Shown piece by piece: positions 1 to 9,400 of a DNA stretch of 64,000 nt. A program made the position numbers and the translations under genes. Numbering within the stretch: position 1 is the first letter of the stretch; every line of letters begins with the position of its first letter. Origin of the DNA: Paludibacteraceae bacterium (GTDB lineage: Bacteria; Bacteroidota; Bacteroidia; Bacteroidales; Paludibacteraceae). The notes under the pieces were generated by a model. It saw only the letters and a program-made list of their open reading frames with translations. It was not told the origin of the DNA and made no database searches. The stretch spans positions 20,277 to 84,276 of the forward strand of contig JAKSKV010000011.1 in NCBI GenBank assembly GCA_024401555.1. The letters run 5' to 3'.

Positions 1-134
1 TTTACACTATTAAGCGCAGAAAAATGCAGTGACATTACATTTTCCGCACTTATTTGTGCAAATATGTAAATTTCTATTGAAAAATTTCGTGCATTCTAAG
101 ACAGGTCGCCGATAGGGAAACCAGTCTGCTCTAT

Positions 135-931
135 GTTGTGAATTGCTTTCAAATTCAATATCTTTGAGGATCAACAACAGTGCACTTAAAAAATAAGTAG
201 TCATGAAGAGAGTTGTGAATTGCTTTCAAATTCAATATCTTTGAGGATCAACAACAGTTTGGAGTCATATATGCTGTTAACGTCCAATGTTGTGAATCGC
301 TTTCAAATTCAATATCTTTGAGGATCAACAACAGTTACGATGCCGAGGGCGCCGTTCTTAAATGCGTTGTGAATCGCTTTCAAATTCAATATCTTTGAGG
401 ATCAACAACAGTTATCTTCTTCTTACTTCTATTTCAACCATAGTTGTGAATCGCTTTCAAATTCAATATCTTTGAGGATCAACAACAGTGGACTATTCGG
501 AAAAATGGACTGCAAAGAGTTGTGAATCGCTTTCAAATTCAATATCTTTGAGGTTCAACAACAGTAAATCAATACATTATGTATGTTTTTCAATGGTTGT
601 GAATCGCTTTCAAATTCAATATCTTTGAGGATCAACAACAGTTGCAGTAGGTTTCAACAGAGCTTCAGACAAGTTGTGAATCGCTTTCAAATTCAATATC
701 TTTGAGGATCAACAACAGTGGACAATACATACCTTATCCTGATCAAGGAGTTGTGAATTGCTTTCAAATTCAATATCTTTGAGGACCAACAACAGTAGAA
801 AAGGCTTTGTGCGGTTATCGTACAAAGTTGTGAATTGCTTTCAAATTCAATATCTTTGAGGACCAACAACAGTGGCGTGTACGATCAATTGATTGACGAG
901 AAGGTTGTGAATTGCTTTCAAATTCAATATC
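135..931 (+). CRISPR. Type II-C CRISPR array, 10 full repeats plus one truncated repeat
   Basis: Ten 47-nt repeats start at 135, 212, 289, 366, 443, 519, 596, 673, 750 and 827. They separate ten spacers of 30 nt (29 nt for 490-518). An eleventh repeat at 904-931 stops after 28 nt. Each repeat begins GTTGTGAAT and ends CAACAACAGT; length and sequence match Bacteroidota II-C repeats. Repeat orientation is fixed by the tracrRNA anti-repeat at 5602-5621, so crRNAs are read on the + strand, opposite to cas9. Repeats 3-8 have C at position 10 where 1, 2 and 9-11 have T. Repeat 6 has a T at position 36 in place of A, and repeats 9-10 have C at position 37. No convincing repeat precedes 135. Confidence 0.97.
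136..166 (+). promoter_or_regulatory. Promoter inside CRISPR repeat 1 (present in all ten full repeats)
   Basis: Within each full repeat, TTG at repeat positions 2-4 and TATCTTTG at positions 25-32 are 20 nt apart. This fits the Bacteroidota promoter (TTG, 19-21 nt, TAnnTTTG) exactly. Transcription would start near repeat position 36-39, about ten nt before the spacer. The T/C and A/T variants between repeats lie outside both boxes. The truncated repeat at 904-931 has lost the TTTG. Promoters inside repeats are known for Neisseria and Campylobacter II-C arrays; activity here is inferred. Confidence 0.55.
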
Positions 932-1185
932 ATACAGTTTTCGTCACACGATACCACGGCGCACTCATTTTCAAGCAAAGCGGACAGCAGTCCAGAAGTG
1001 ATGGTGATCTGTTTATTATCAAGAATCACGAAACCAATATCCTCTATCGGACGAGTAACAACGGCGTCATCTTTCGTGTGTTGCGGCATATCACTCTTAT
1101 CCACCTCTGGGAGGCGGATAACCATCTGTTTATTGCGAAGTGACAAATACGCAGCAGTGGTGAAACATAGAGTTTTCTTGATCAT
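932..1185 (-). pseudogene. cas1: cas1, N-terminal 85 codons only, truncated by a CRISPR repeat
   Basis: Reading from ATG at 1183-1185, the product starts MIKKTLCFTTAAYLSLRNKQ and continues with RPIEDIGFVILDNKQITITS and ALLENECAVVSCDEN. These are the conserved N-terminal features of type II Cas1. A full Cas1 is about 300 residues and carries its metal-binding Glu/His/Asp further on, in the missing part. At position 931 the coding sequence runs directly into a reversed CRISPR repeat; the frame stays open to 847, but those residues are repeat and spacer translation. It starts 61 nt after the cas9 stop, the normal cas9-cas1 order. No cas2 is present. The product cannot be an active integrase. Confidence 0.9.
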
Positions 1186-1246
1186 AGTAGCAATTTATGA
1201 TTATACTGATAGTAGCGACACCTTTGAGGCACCACTACTAAAATGT

Positions 1247-4200
1247 CTAATATTCCCCAACACCAACAATTTGTCCGATGTGGTTTACACGGACTTTAAC
1301 AATACAATTTACAAAATTGATGTTTTTAAATTGCTTGTATGTAATGTCTTTAATATCGTGGGTTACAGACGTCTCTAAATGATGACGAAAAACATAATCT
1401 CTTACAGCACTATTCCCATAAACAACTTTTGACATTGTTTGTACTCTGTAAATGTTTTGACTTATTTGATTATAAATTGACGGATCCATCAAATCTACCT
1501 CCTTGGGGTTAAACCCTGTCTTCTCATTAGGGAACACAAAATATTCATTTTGTTTCATAGTGAATAAGAAATGCCATCCATCGTCTTGTCTGTATTCCTT
1601 GTCTATGATTGGTAACCCCATACATTTTCGTATTGTCGCCTCAAAGAAAGAAACTGGGCAGTCTTGTATATTACCCTCTTTATCACGATAGATCGCAACA
1701 TGGTGATTATTGTTAGTACTTACATAATCAGACGGGATTCGTTGACCGTTTTCATCAATGATTATATTGCCAAATTTATCTCTCTTTTCTCGAAGAGAGA
1801 CAACATTACTTTTGCCTTTAATTGTAACACGCTTAATAGCAATCCCTTTTTCTTTATTTAAATAAATTGGATTATTCTCAATATCTGCAAATGCCTTCTT
1901 TGCATCGTTCCCATATTCTTTCAAACGCGCTACAAGAACCTCACGTACTTTGGGGTCTATTATCTTATCTACTTTTAAATCCGGAGTGATTTTTTCTCGA
2001 ATGGTATATTGAACAGCAGGATATAAAACAGTCACTTTGGCAGGCACACAATTGGCATGAATGTCTCCATCTAACCAAATTGGATTTTTATCCAAAGCGT
2101 TTTTACCCGTGAAGGCTTTCTTGGCATCTCCATTAAACTCCGCAAGTCGTTTTGCCAATGCTTCGCGGTAAATCTTCTTGGAAACCATTGAGATGTGTTC
2201 CGCATCAAAAGAGCCACCTACTTTTTCTTCCTTGGTTTCAAAAAAGTTGAGTCGACCATATACCTTCTCGTTATGCAACTGACCTCTAGGCGTTTGTGTT
2301 ACTTGACCTCTAACTAGTCTCTTTTCTCCAGATGCGGTCACTACTTCTGTAACCTTTTTGTTTCTTGCCTTGTTAACATTTTTAGTGGTTACCTTATTCT
2401 TCGCCTTTATTGATACGAGAATGTTCTCCAAATGTTTTTTTGCCTCTTTTCTAAATTGATCAAGGGGCATAGGTGGTATAAATAGAAGCCTTCCTTTCTC
2501 ATTGCGATACAGTTCTTTTCTTTCGATACCATACACAGCACTCGTTCTTTCTGATTTGCTTAGTTTGCTGAAATCATACTCCGACAAATCTATGTAATCA
2601 TCAATGCCTTTTCCTACTCGAGCATTTAGATTATTGAGATACTGAATGTAACTACGTTTGGTAAAAGCAATAGTCAACGCATCCATGGCGTGATGGCGAT
2701 GGTCATTTCTTTTTGTCCAATCTTTGATACGACTAATTGTCCGACCATCTTTGTCTTTGAAGTATTCCACCATACCTAATGCCTCATATTTCTCCCAATT
2801 AAGTTCTTTCATAACATCAACCAATTGCCAATCCTCTCGCAATCTATCTGTAACAGAACCTGTAGTCGCCACAACAGACCGGACAAGGGTTCCTAGAATC
2901 TCCTGAGCTTTTTTCGATATGTATTGAGAGTCACGAAGGTCGCGATTGATGAAGTCATTAGGAATTTCAGACTCTGTCATCAAGAGTTTGTTTCGTTTCG
3001 CCTTACTGATTTGTCCATCTTTGAACAACTTTTCAATACGGTTTTTGTATTCTTCAACCCCACTCTCCCCATATTCTGCTTGCACAAAATCTAATGCTGT
3101 AGCATTGCTCTTTTTGAGGTTTACCGACCTTACCTCTAAGGTCTTATTTGAGAAAGAATCGTCAAACAATTTTGCTTGAGGGATAATATGCTCAATATCA
3201 AACTCCTTGCTGAAGATTTTTTCTTCAGGAATGTAGGTGTTTGAGTATAACGTTTTGAATCCATTTGAAGCAAGTTCTAAATACAATTTGTAACGAATAA
3301 TATCGTTTCGACTCACATTTTCAATGCCAAATTTCCTTGTAATTTCCTCTTTCAACTTTCCATGCAATCGTGTAGTCGCTTCGACATTTGCAGTCATTTC
3401 ACTTCTTTCTTTCGCACTTTTCTTTAGCTCACGCGCCAACTCAATTCGAATTTCATCAGGTCTTCCATAAGTTTCAACCACTCCATTCACAACATGAATC
3501 ATTTGGTTGATAATCTTCTCTACCACTGGGTTGCGTAAACTATTCTTCGGAAGGACATCCAACCTGTCTTTCAAAACTTTATTGTCAATCTCCTCTTTTG
3601 TGAGAGATTGCTTCGAATGTCTATAACCCGCATATTCACAAGCTACACTATATTCATTGCCTTCTTGTAAGTATGGCAATATTTTACGGATAGCCTTAGT
3701 GCTAAGATTTCCGTAATCCTCTTGAAACACAACATTGGCTATTATTCGCGCATATTCCTCCGGCATGTTAGTAATCTCACTAACTTTAGAAACAAGGCTT
3801 TGATCCCCTGTCGCAGAATTGTCTCCTTCATATGAGTATAGAAGATGCCACAATCGGAACATAGGTTGTTGTTCAAATTCAGAAACAGACAACTTAGAAT
3901 CATAGTCAAATGCGATAAAATCGGTTTTAAACCCTTCCGTTTCGAAAATTTGTTTCACGATAGAAAGATTCTCTTCCGCATTTCCTTTGGAGAAATCAAC
4001 GTTATTGTGTCCACTTGTCTCAACAATAGCAGCATACGCCTTAAAGAGTTCCGCTTGAGTACGATTACCTTCTATTTGTTTAAAATTCAGCTCTAATGAT
4101 TTATCATCACCGAACAATAATTTCAACACTTCGCTGGCAGATAGTTTTTCCTTAACACGAAGTTCTTTTATTAAAAGCTCTTTTTCTTCTGGGAACAAGT

Positions 4201-5539
4201 ATCTTCCCGACTCAAAATCCACAAACTTATCTGTGCGTTTGATTTTCCTCTTATTGTCACTAAATTTAACAGTAATATTGTTCAGCACCTGCCAAGTTTT
4301 GAATTCCTGAAATAGAGGAGAGGATTTAGGACACACGTGTGGACCAATAAGCTTTTTCTTAATTTTACCATCGCACTCTATTTCCACTTCCCTACCCTCT
4401 AATTCACAAATTGATATCAACCCCTTTTGCGATTTCAATCTCCTTTGATGGAAAATGATATAGTCTCGTACTTCATGTTTCAGTTCATCAGTAAGTTCTT
4501 TGTGAAACTTAGCTTGTGTTTCCCAAATCCTCTCAAATTCATCCATGTAATCTTGCCTGTAAAAAACTTGGTTTTTCAAACTGAAATGAGGGTTCTTTTC
4601 TAGTTCAGACATCTGATACTGACCTACGGTTTGATTGTTAAAATACAGCACCTTACTACGGTCACTAATACCTCCCAAATAACCACTCGAACCAGAAATT
4701 TGCCCATTGATTTCCTGAAGTACAACAGCCAATTCTTCTAATCCGATTTGTTCGGTCAGGGCATTGCATCTCCACTTATACGTCTCAATCTTTTGATCGA
4801 GGCCTTTAGTAGTCCGTTTCACACCAACGATTTTGAAAGGATCTTTCAAAATGCCCCATGTTTGGCTTTTATTTTTTCCAACCGTTTTTTCTTTTACCTC
4901 ATCAGTCATCTGAGCAGGATAGAAACACTTCTGCACTTGCCATATTTTATCAAATTCCTTCTGCAAATCAGAGCGATAGAAGTCTGGGATCGCAAATTTT
5001 CCTCGCAAGAGACGATTGTACACGAACTGTCCAGGCGTAAGATTTCGATCACACATCTCTATTGCAATTTTCATACCATCAATCAGTTGACCATCTTCCG
5101 TACCTTTGACTTTTCGACTACTTTTATAACCTCGCTTTTTATTGATTTGCAAAAGTATTCTAGCGAATTGCGCTAAAGACACCTCTTCTTCAACCGCTTT
5201 AGCCCTAAGGCGATACGTTTCGAAGGTAGTCGCATTCCCGTTCTCAGTTAGAATACTGTCATCAGAAATAATATTAGATCTTTTCATCGCATCAATCAAA
5301 TGCTCTCTACGAAGTTTGTACCTCTGCAAATTTCTTCGAGCACTTCTTTTATTTGTTCTATCTGCATTTGTAGTAATGCTTTTGCCCTTTTCGAATTTTA
5401 TGCTCTCATCAACTGTCAATGGATTCACTCTAACTCCGAGTTTAATGATAGATGACGTTTCGTCTTGTTTATCTGCCTCATTTACATATGCCCAACCAAT
5501 CGAGTTGGTTCCCAAATCTAAGCCTAAGATTTTTTTCAT
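1247..5539 (-). CDS. cas9: Type II-C CRISPR-associated endonuclease Cas9
   Basis: 1430 residues, a usual length for Bacteroidota II-C Cas9. RuvC-I is ILGLDLGTNSIGWAYVN with Asp8. An arginine-rich bridge helix follows (NKRSARRNLQRYKLRREHL). RuvC-II is IRIELAREL with Glu700, the HNH nuclease is FDIEHIIPQAKLFDDSFSNK with His784, and RuvC-III is HHAMDALTIAF with Asp953. All expected catalytic residues are present and no frameshift is seen, so the enzyme should cut dsDNA guided by crRNA:tracrRNA. The start gives the canonical MKKILGLDLG. The tracrRNA gene lies divergently just upstream and the cas1 remnant 61 nt downstream. The PAM cannot be read from sequence. Confidence 0.98.
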   Translation of the reverse strand: MKKILGLDLGTNSIGWAYVNEADKQDETSSIIKLGVRVNPLTVDESIKFEKGKSITTNADRTNKRSARRNLQRYKLRREHLIDAMKRSNIISDDSILTENGNATTFETYRLRAKAVEEEVSLAQFARILLQINKKRGYKSSRKVKGTEDGQLIDGMKIAIEMCDRNLTPGQFVYNRLLRGKFAIPDFYRSDLQKEFDKIWQVQKCFYPAQMTDEVKEKTVGKNKSQTWGILKDPFKIVGVKRTTKGLDQKIETYKWRCNALTEQIGLEELAVVLQEINGQISGSSGYLGGISDRSKVLYFNNQTVGQYQMSELEKNPHFSLKNQVFYRQDYMDEFERIWETQAKFHKELTDELKHEVRDYIIFHQRRLKSQKGLISICELEGREVEIECDGKIKKKLIGPHVCPKSSPLFQEFKTWQVLNNITVKFSDNKRKIKRTDKFVDFESGRYLFPEEKELLIKELRVKEKLSASEVLKLLFGDDKSLELNFKQIEGNRTQAELFKAYAAIVETSGHNNVDFSKGNAEENLSIVKQIFETEGFKTDFIAFDYDSKLSVSEFEQQPMFRLWHLLYSYEGDNSATGDQSLVSKVSEITNMPEEYARIIANVVFQEDYGNLSTKAIRKILPYLQEGNEYSVACEYAGYRHSKQSLTKEEIDNKVLKDRLDVLPKNSLRNPVVEKIINQMIHVVNGVVETYGRPDEIRIELARELKKSAKERSEMTANVEATTRLHGKLKEEITRKFGIENVSRNDIIRYKLYLELASNGFKTLYSNTYIPEEKIFSKEFDIEHIIPQAKLFDDSFSNKTLEVRSVNLKKSNATALDFVQAEYGESGVEEYKNRIEKLFKDGQISKAKRNKLLMTESEIPNDFINRDLRDSQYISKKAQEILGTLVRSVVATTGSVTDRLREDWQLVDVMKELNWEKYEALGMVEYFKDKDGRTISRIKDWTKRNDHRHHAMDALTIAFTKRSYIQYLNNLNARVGKGIDDYIDLSEYDFSKLSKSERTSAVYGIERKELYRNEKGRLLFIPPMPLDQFRKEAKKHLENILVSIKAKNKVTTKNVNKARNKKVTEVVTASGEKRLVRGQVTQTPRGQLHNEKVYGRLNFFETKEEKVGGSFDAEHISMVSKKIYREALAKRLAEFNGDAKKAFTGKNALDKNPIWLDGDIHANCVPAKVTVLYPAVQYTIREKITPDLKVDKIIDPKVREVLVARLKEYGNDAKKAFADIENNPIYLNKEKGIAIKRVTIKGKSNVVSLREKRDKFGNIIIDENGQRIPSDYVSTNNNHHVAIYRDKEGNIQDCPVSFFEATIRKCMGLPIIDKEYRQDDGWHFLFTMKQNEYFVFPNEKTGFNPKEVDLMDPSIYNQISQNIYRVQTMSKVVYGNSAVRDYVFRHHLETSVTHDIKDITYKQFKNINFVNCIVKVRVNHIGQIVGVGEY

Positions 5540-5565
5540 GGATTTGATCTATTTTTTTTTCTTTG

Positions 5566-5597
5566 GGTGTGAATTTATCAAATTATATTTATATTTG
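5566..5597 (+). promoter_or_regulatory. tracrRNA promoter resembling a degenerate CRISPR repeat
   Basis: TATATTTG at 5590-5597 matches the TAnnTTTG box. Upstream, TGTGAATT (5568-5575) is the same 8-mer found at repeat positions 3-10. The distance from the first T of that 8-mer to the last G of the box is 30 nt in both the repeat and this region. The middle 14 nt are diverged. GTG stands where repeats have TTG. A start near 5601-5603 would place the anti-repeat at the RNA 5' end. Confidence 0.6.
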
Positions 5598-5601
5598 CAA
5601 T

Positions 5602-5680
5602 AATTTGAAAGCAATTCACAATAAGGATTATTCCGTTGTGAAAACATTTAAAGTGGCCACCTTCGGTGGTCGCTTTTTTT
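5602..5680 (+). ncRNA. tracrRNA of the type II-C system
   Basis: The anti-repeat AATTTGAAAGCAATTCACAA (5602-5621) is the exact reverse complement of repeat positions 2-21 in the T10 form of the repeat. It is followed by the nexus-like AAGGATTATTCC and GTTGTGAAAAC typical of Bacteroidota tracrRNAs, then a terminator hairpin (5653-5673) with seven Ts. Expected length is about 75-79 nt. It is transcribed away from cas9. The C10 form in repeats 3-8 would give one A:C mismatch in the duplex. Confidence 0.92.
5653..5680 (+). terminator. Rho-independent terminator of tracrRNA
   Basis: Nine-bp stem GTGGCCACC / GGTGGTCGC (two G:U pairs) with a TTC loop, followed by T5674-5680. Confidence 0.9.
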
Positions 5681-5802
5681 ATGGACAATTTTTATGGACA
5701 AACAGTAGCATTACACGCTGCAACCAGCCCTTTTAATCCACCTGTTTTTCTACCCACAAACAAAATTAGCACTCAAAATCAAAAAAAATCCTCCCAAAAG
5801 AG

Positions 5803-5832
5803 TTGCATATTCAAAATTAATCCCTACCTTTG
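5803..5832 (+). promoter_or_regulatory. Promoter of the tRNA-Leu pair
   Basis: TTG at 5803-5805, 19 nt, then TACCTTTG at 5825-5832: a full match to the Bacteroidota consensus, about 32 nt before the first tRNA. Confidence 0.75.
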
Positions 5833-5864
5833 CACCGCATTTGAGAACAATTTGTTCATTAATC

Positions 5865-5948
5865 GCCCAGATGGCGGAATCGGTAGACGCGCTGGTCTCA
5901 AACACCAGTGGATTCACTTCCATCCCGGTTCGACCCCGGGTCTGGGTA
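5865..5948 (+). tRNA. tRNA-Leu (CAA)
   Basis: 84 nt without CCA. Acceptor arms GCCCAGA and TCTGGGT close with A as discriminator. The anticodon arm is CTGGT-CTCAAAC-ACCAG, giving anticodon CAA. The long variable arm fits a class II leucine tRNA. It is the first of two identical copies 114 nt apart, probably co-transcribed. Confidence 0.96.
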
Positions 5949-5978
5949 CTCAACCTAACAAACAAATAGTTCTCATTC

Positions 5979-6062
5979 GCCCAGATGGCGGAATCGGTAG
6001 ACGCGCTGGTCTCAAACACCAGTGGATTCACTTCCATCCCGGTTCGACCCCGGGTCTGGGTA
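5979..6062 (+). tRNA. tRNA-Leu (CAA), second copy
   Basis: Identical to the copy at 5865-5948, and the repeat extends a few bases into both flanks. It is a recent tandem duplication followed directly by a terminator. Confidence 0.96.
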
Positions 6063-6066
6063 CTCA

Positions 6067-6100
6067 ACCTTCGAAGATTACTTCGGAGGTTTTCTTTTTT
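6067..6100 (+). terminator. Terminator of the tRNA-Leu operon
   Basis: Ten-bp stem (ACCTTCGAAG / CTTCGGAGGT, one G:U) with ATTA loop at 6067-6090, then a T-rich tail to 6100. Confidence 0.9.
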
Positions 6101-6193
6101 ATATTCCTTTTTCACAAGCCGCAATCCGCCTATACAAGACAATGGTCAATCAACGCATTGCCATTTGAATCGTTTTCCGCTAATAAATCGGTG

Positions 6194-6226
6194 AAAAAAA
6201 AGATGGGTAGATCAAAAGACCTACCC
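6194..6226 (-). terminator. Probable terminator of the hybrid two-component gene
   Basis: Inverted repeat with arms GGGTAG (6205-6210) and CTACCC (6221-6226), extended with one mismatch. On the minus strand it is followed by a run of Ts (A6194-6201). It lies about 240 nt downstream of the gene ending at 6469; nothing else was recognised between them. Confidence 0.7.
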
Positions 6227-6468
6227 AATTTCGCAAAGCTTACACAAATACACTCAGATAATGTTCACGTCTCAGTTCAGAATTAAACCATTATTACACT
6301 TTATCAATAATCGTTCTGTCATTGACGTTACAAAGGTAATGCATTTTACCGAACAGAAAACACCTTGAGACGGAAATATTTCAAAAAAATTCTTAAAACT
6401 TCGCACTATCTACCGGACAAAGCCCCGTTAATCGCAATATGTTTGACAATCATCAAAACACCACGCTA

Positions 6469-9400
6469 TTACGACTCCTGGGAAGGTGGATAGCCAAACT
6501 CCGCTCTATACTTCCTGCTAAAGTAGAGAGGATCGTTGAATCCGACGGAATAGGCCACATCGGAAACGCTTCGTCCCTCTCTCAACATTTTCTGGGCACG
6601 GTGAAGCCTAAACTCCGTGATGATCTCCAGAGGAGTCTTATCCGTAATCGATTTCAGCTTACGGGAGAGAGAGGATTTACTCATCGCCAATTCATCCGCA
6701 ATATCATCAATGGAGAATTCAGAATCCTGATAACGCTTCTCCACCACCTGCAAAACACCCCGCAACAGATCGTTCGCCTCCTCATCGATGCGATCCTCCT
6801 CGAAATTACGTGTCAACACCTGCTGTTGCTGCGTTCTACGCCACTGCAATATATTGTGCAACTTCATCAGCAACTCCTTGGCGGAGAATGGTTTGGTGAC
6901 ATAATCGATCGCACCACTCGACAGGCCTCGCAATCTGTCATCCTCATCACTACGAGCGGAGAGGAAGACCAATGGCACATGCATAGTCGGCTGTTCGCTG
7001 CGCAGACGTTTATACATCTCAATACCATCCACAACTGGCATCTCTACATCGGAGATGATGATATCAGGGCGGCTCTCCTTCACGACACGCAAGCCCTCCT
7101 CTCCATTGGATGCCGACACCACATTCACATAAGGTTTCAGCATCTCACAGAGATTGTTCAATATCAACGGATCGTCGTCAACCACCATCACCGTATTACC
7201 ATCCAACAACTCCGCATTTACCTCAAATGTCTCTGACGAGGCCTTTGCTGGAGCAGAGATCTCAGCCAACTCATCCGACTTGGTCAACGAAATGACAATG
7301 GTTGTTCCCTTTCCCTCTTCGCTCTCCAACTGAATCGCACCACCACTCTTGCGGACGAAATCCTTCGTCATCTGGAAACCAAGGCCTGTGCCCTTCTCAT
7401 TGTTCGTACCCAAAGTGGATTCATGCCGTCCGTCACCCATTAGTTCCTCAACTTTCTCCTTCGTCATTCCCACGCCACTATCGGTAATGGACAATCGAAC
7501 AACAGACAACTCCTCCGAAGCGTAAATACGGATAGAGCCACCCATCGGTGTAAATTTCACCGCATTCGACAAGACATTGCGGATAGCCGTTCCTATCATG
7601 CGCCCATCGGCAAACACTTTATGTTTCACATCGGAAGTGTAATCCACGGTTATATTCTTCTCCGAGAGGACACCATTCAGAAGATCCAGAACCTCCGTCA
7701 TAATTTGGTGAAGACTCACGTGATCCATACGGCAAGCCACATCCGACTGTTTACCCCTCGCCCACTCCAAGAGTTTCACCATCACCGACTGCAAATTAAA
7801 CGCAGACAAATAGGTGTCATTCAACACCTTCCATGTGTTCGGAGAGATCTCACGTCGCTTCACAACGCCCTCCAATGCGCCCACAATAGCGAACATCGGA
7901 TTCTTCAAGTCATGTGCCACGACAGAGATCAAACGGTCCTTTTCCCGAAGCACATCCAAAAGTTCTTGGTTACGTTGTTCGATGAATTTTTGCTTCTGAC
8001 CCAATAATTGATTGCTCTCATCCAACTCCTTGGTGCGTTCAGCCACCATTTTCGACAAGAGCTCACGTTGTTTCACGATAGAACGGAATCGGTAGTAGAG
8101 CACACCGGCAACAATCGCAATAAGTCCCAACACCATCAGGAGTGTACACCACCATGTCTTCCACCAAGGCGGTAAGACACGTATGTTCAGCGTAATAATC
8201 TTCGGATCACCCACTCCGTCGCGACGCAACGCCTTCACTTCCAAGACGTAGTCTCCAAAAGGCAAGTGGGAGATCTTCACCTCTCGTTTATCCCCCAAAT
8301 CCACCCATCGGCGGTCCAAGCCATTGATTCGGTAAGAGGCATCCACAATATTCAGGCCAGAGAAATCCAATACATCAAAAGAGATGCTGATATTGGTTTC
8401 ATCATAATTCAAGACCAACTCATTCGTACGAGAAAGAGGAGCAGGCAACAGGTCGCTGCTTGGCAAAACACGCTCTCCAAATAAATAGAGATCAGAGAAA
8501 GAGAGATAGCTAACACCCGACGACTCACGCTTCAAAGTAGGATCAAAGACCATAAATCCCTCGGTGCTGCCAAAATAGAACCGTCCCTTGGAGTCTTGGA
8601 AGGCGGCACGGGAGGTGAAATAGTTGCGGTTGCGGCAACGGTCGTCCAACAAGACCTGATGATAAGTCGCACCATCATAATCGAAATAGAGGATACCATT
8701 GGATCCGCTGGTCCAAAAGTGGCCATCCCTACCCATCAAAATGGAGGAATAATGGCCCGTAGGCAAAAAATCCAACGATTTGAAAGAGGATCCATCCGCC
8801 TCGAAACGAAGGACACCCCGATTGCTCACCACAAAAAGATTACCCGCCTCGTCGCAAGCGCCCTGGAACATCATCAACGGATTGTGGGACTGCGTGGCGT
8901 CTATATCCGGATAGGTGGCCTTCATCTTGCCATTCTCCCAACGCCAAACGGTACGGGAGGTAACGATCCAACGCACGCCCTGCTTCGTTTCCATAAGATG
9001 CTCCACCCATCGGTCTTCCGAGGATATGGTGGAATCGCCTATCAACCGCACATGGTTCCAAATATTCTTCTCCTTGGAATAGCAATAGATACCATCACCC
9101 GCCAGGCCGACGCCCACTTCCCCATTCTGGAAACAGTGCAACACCTTACTGGTACTATATGCGAAACCAATTCCATTGAAAGGATACTGCGTAATCTTTC
9201 CCGTCTCCGTATCATAGGTGCAAGGAACTCCACCCCAAGAGGCTACCCATATCTTTCCATCGACACCCTTCTGTAACGACAAGACATTGTTACTTGTCAA
9301 ACCGTCCTCCGTCTGGATATGTTTCAACAATTTCAGATCGGGAGAGAGCAGATAACAGCCATGTCCATCCGCGCTGACCACGATATTTCCTCGACTATCC

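Noticed and set aside
58-134. A possible degenerate repeat and 30-nt spacer to the left of repeat 1
   Set aside because: The last bases before 105 (GACAG) recall the repeat end, but an ungapped alignment over 47 nt gives only scattered matches. I left the array start at 135.
847-931. Last 27 codons of the 112-residue frame that contains the cas1 start
   Set aside because: They are the reverse complement of a repeat and part of a spacer, not protein-coding sequence of cas1.
5666-6286. A 206-residue open frame across the tRNA pair with a repeated peptide
   Set aside because: The repeat is just the translation of the duplicated tRNA-Leu genes.
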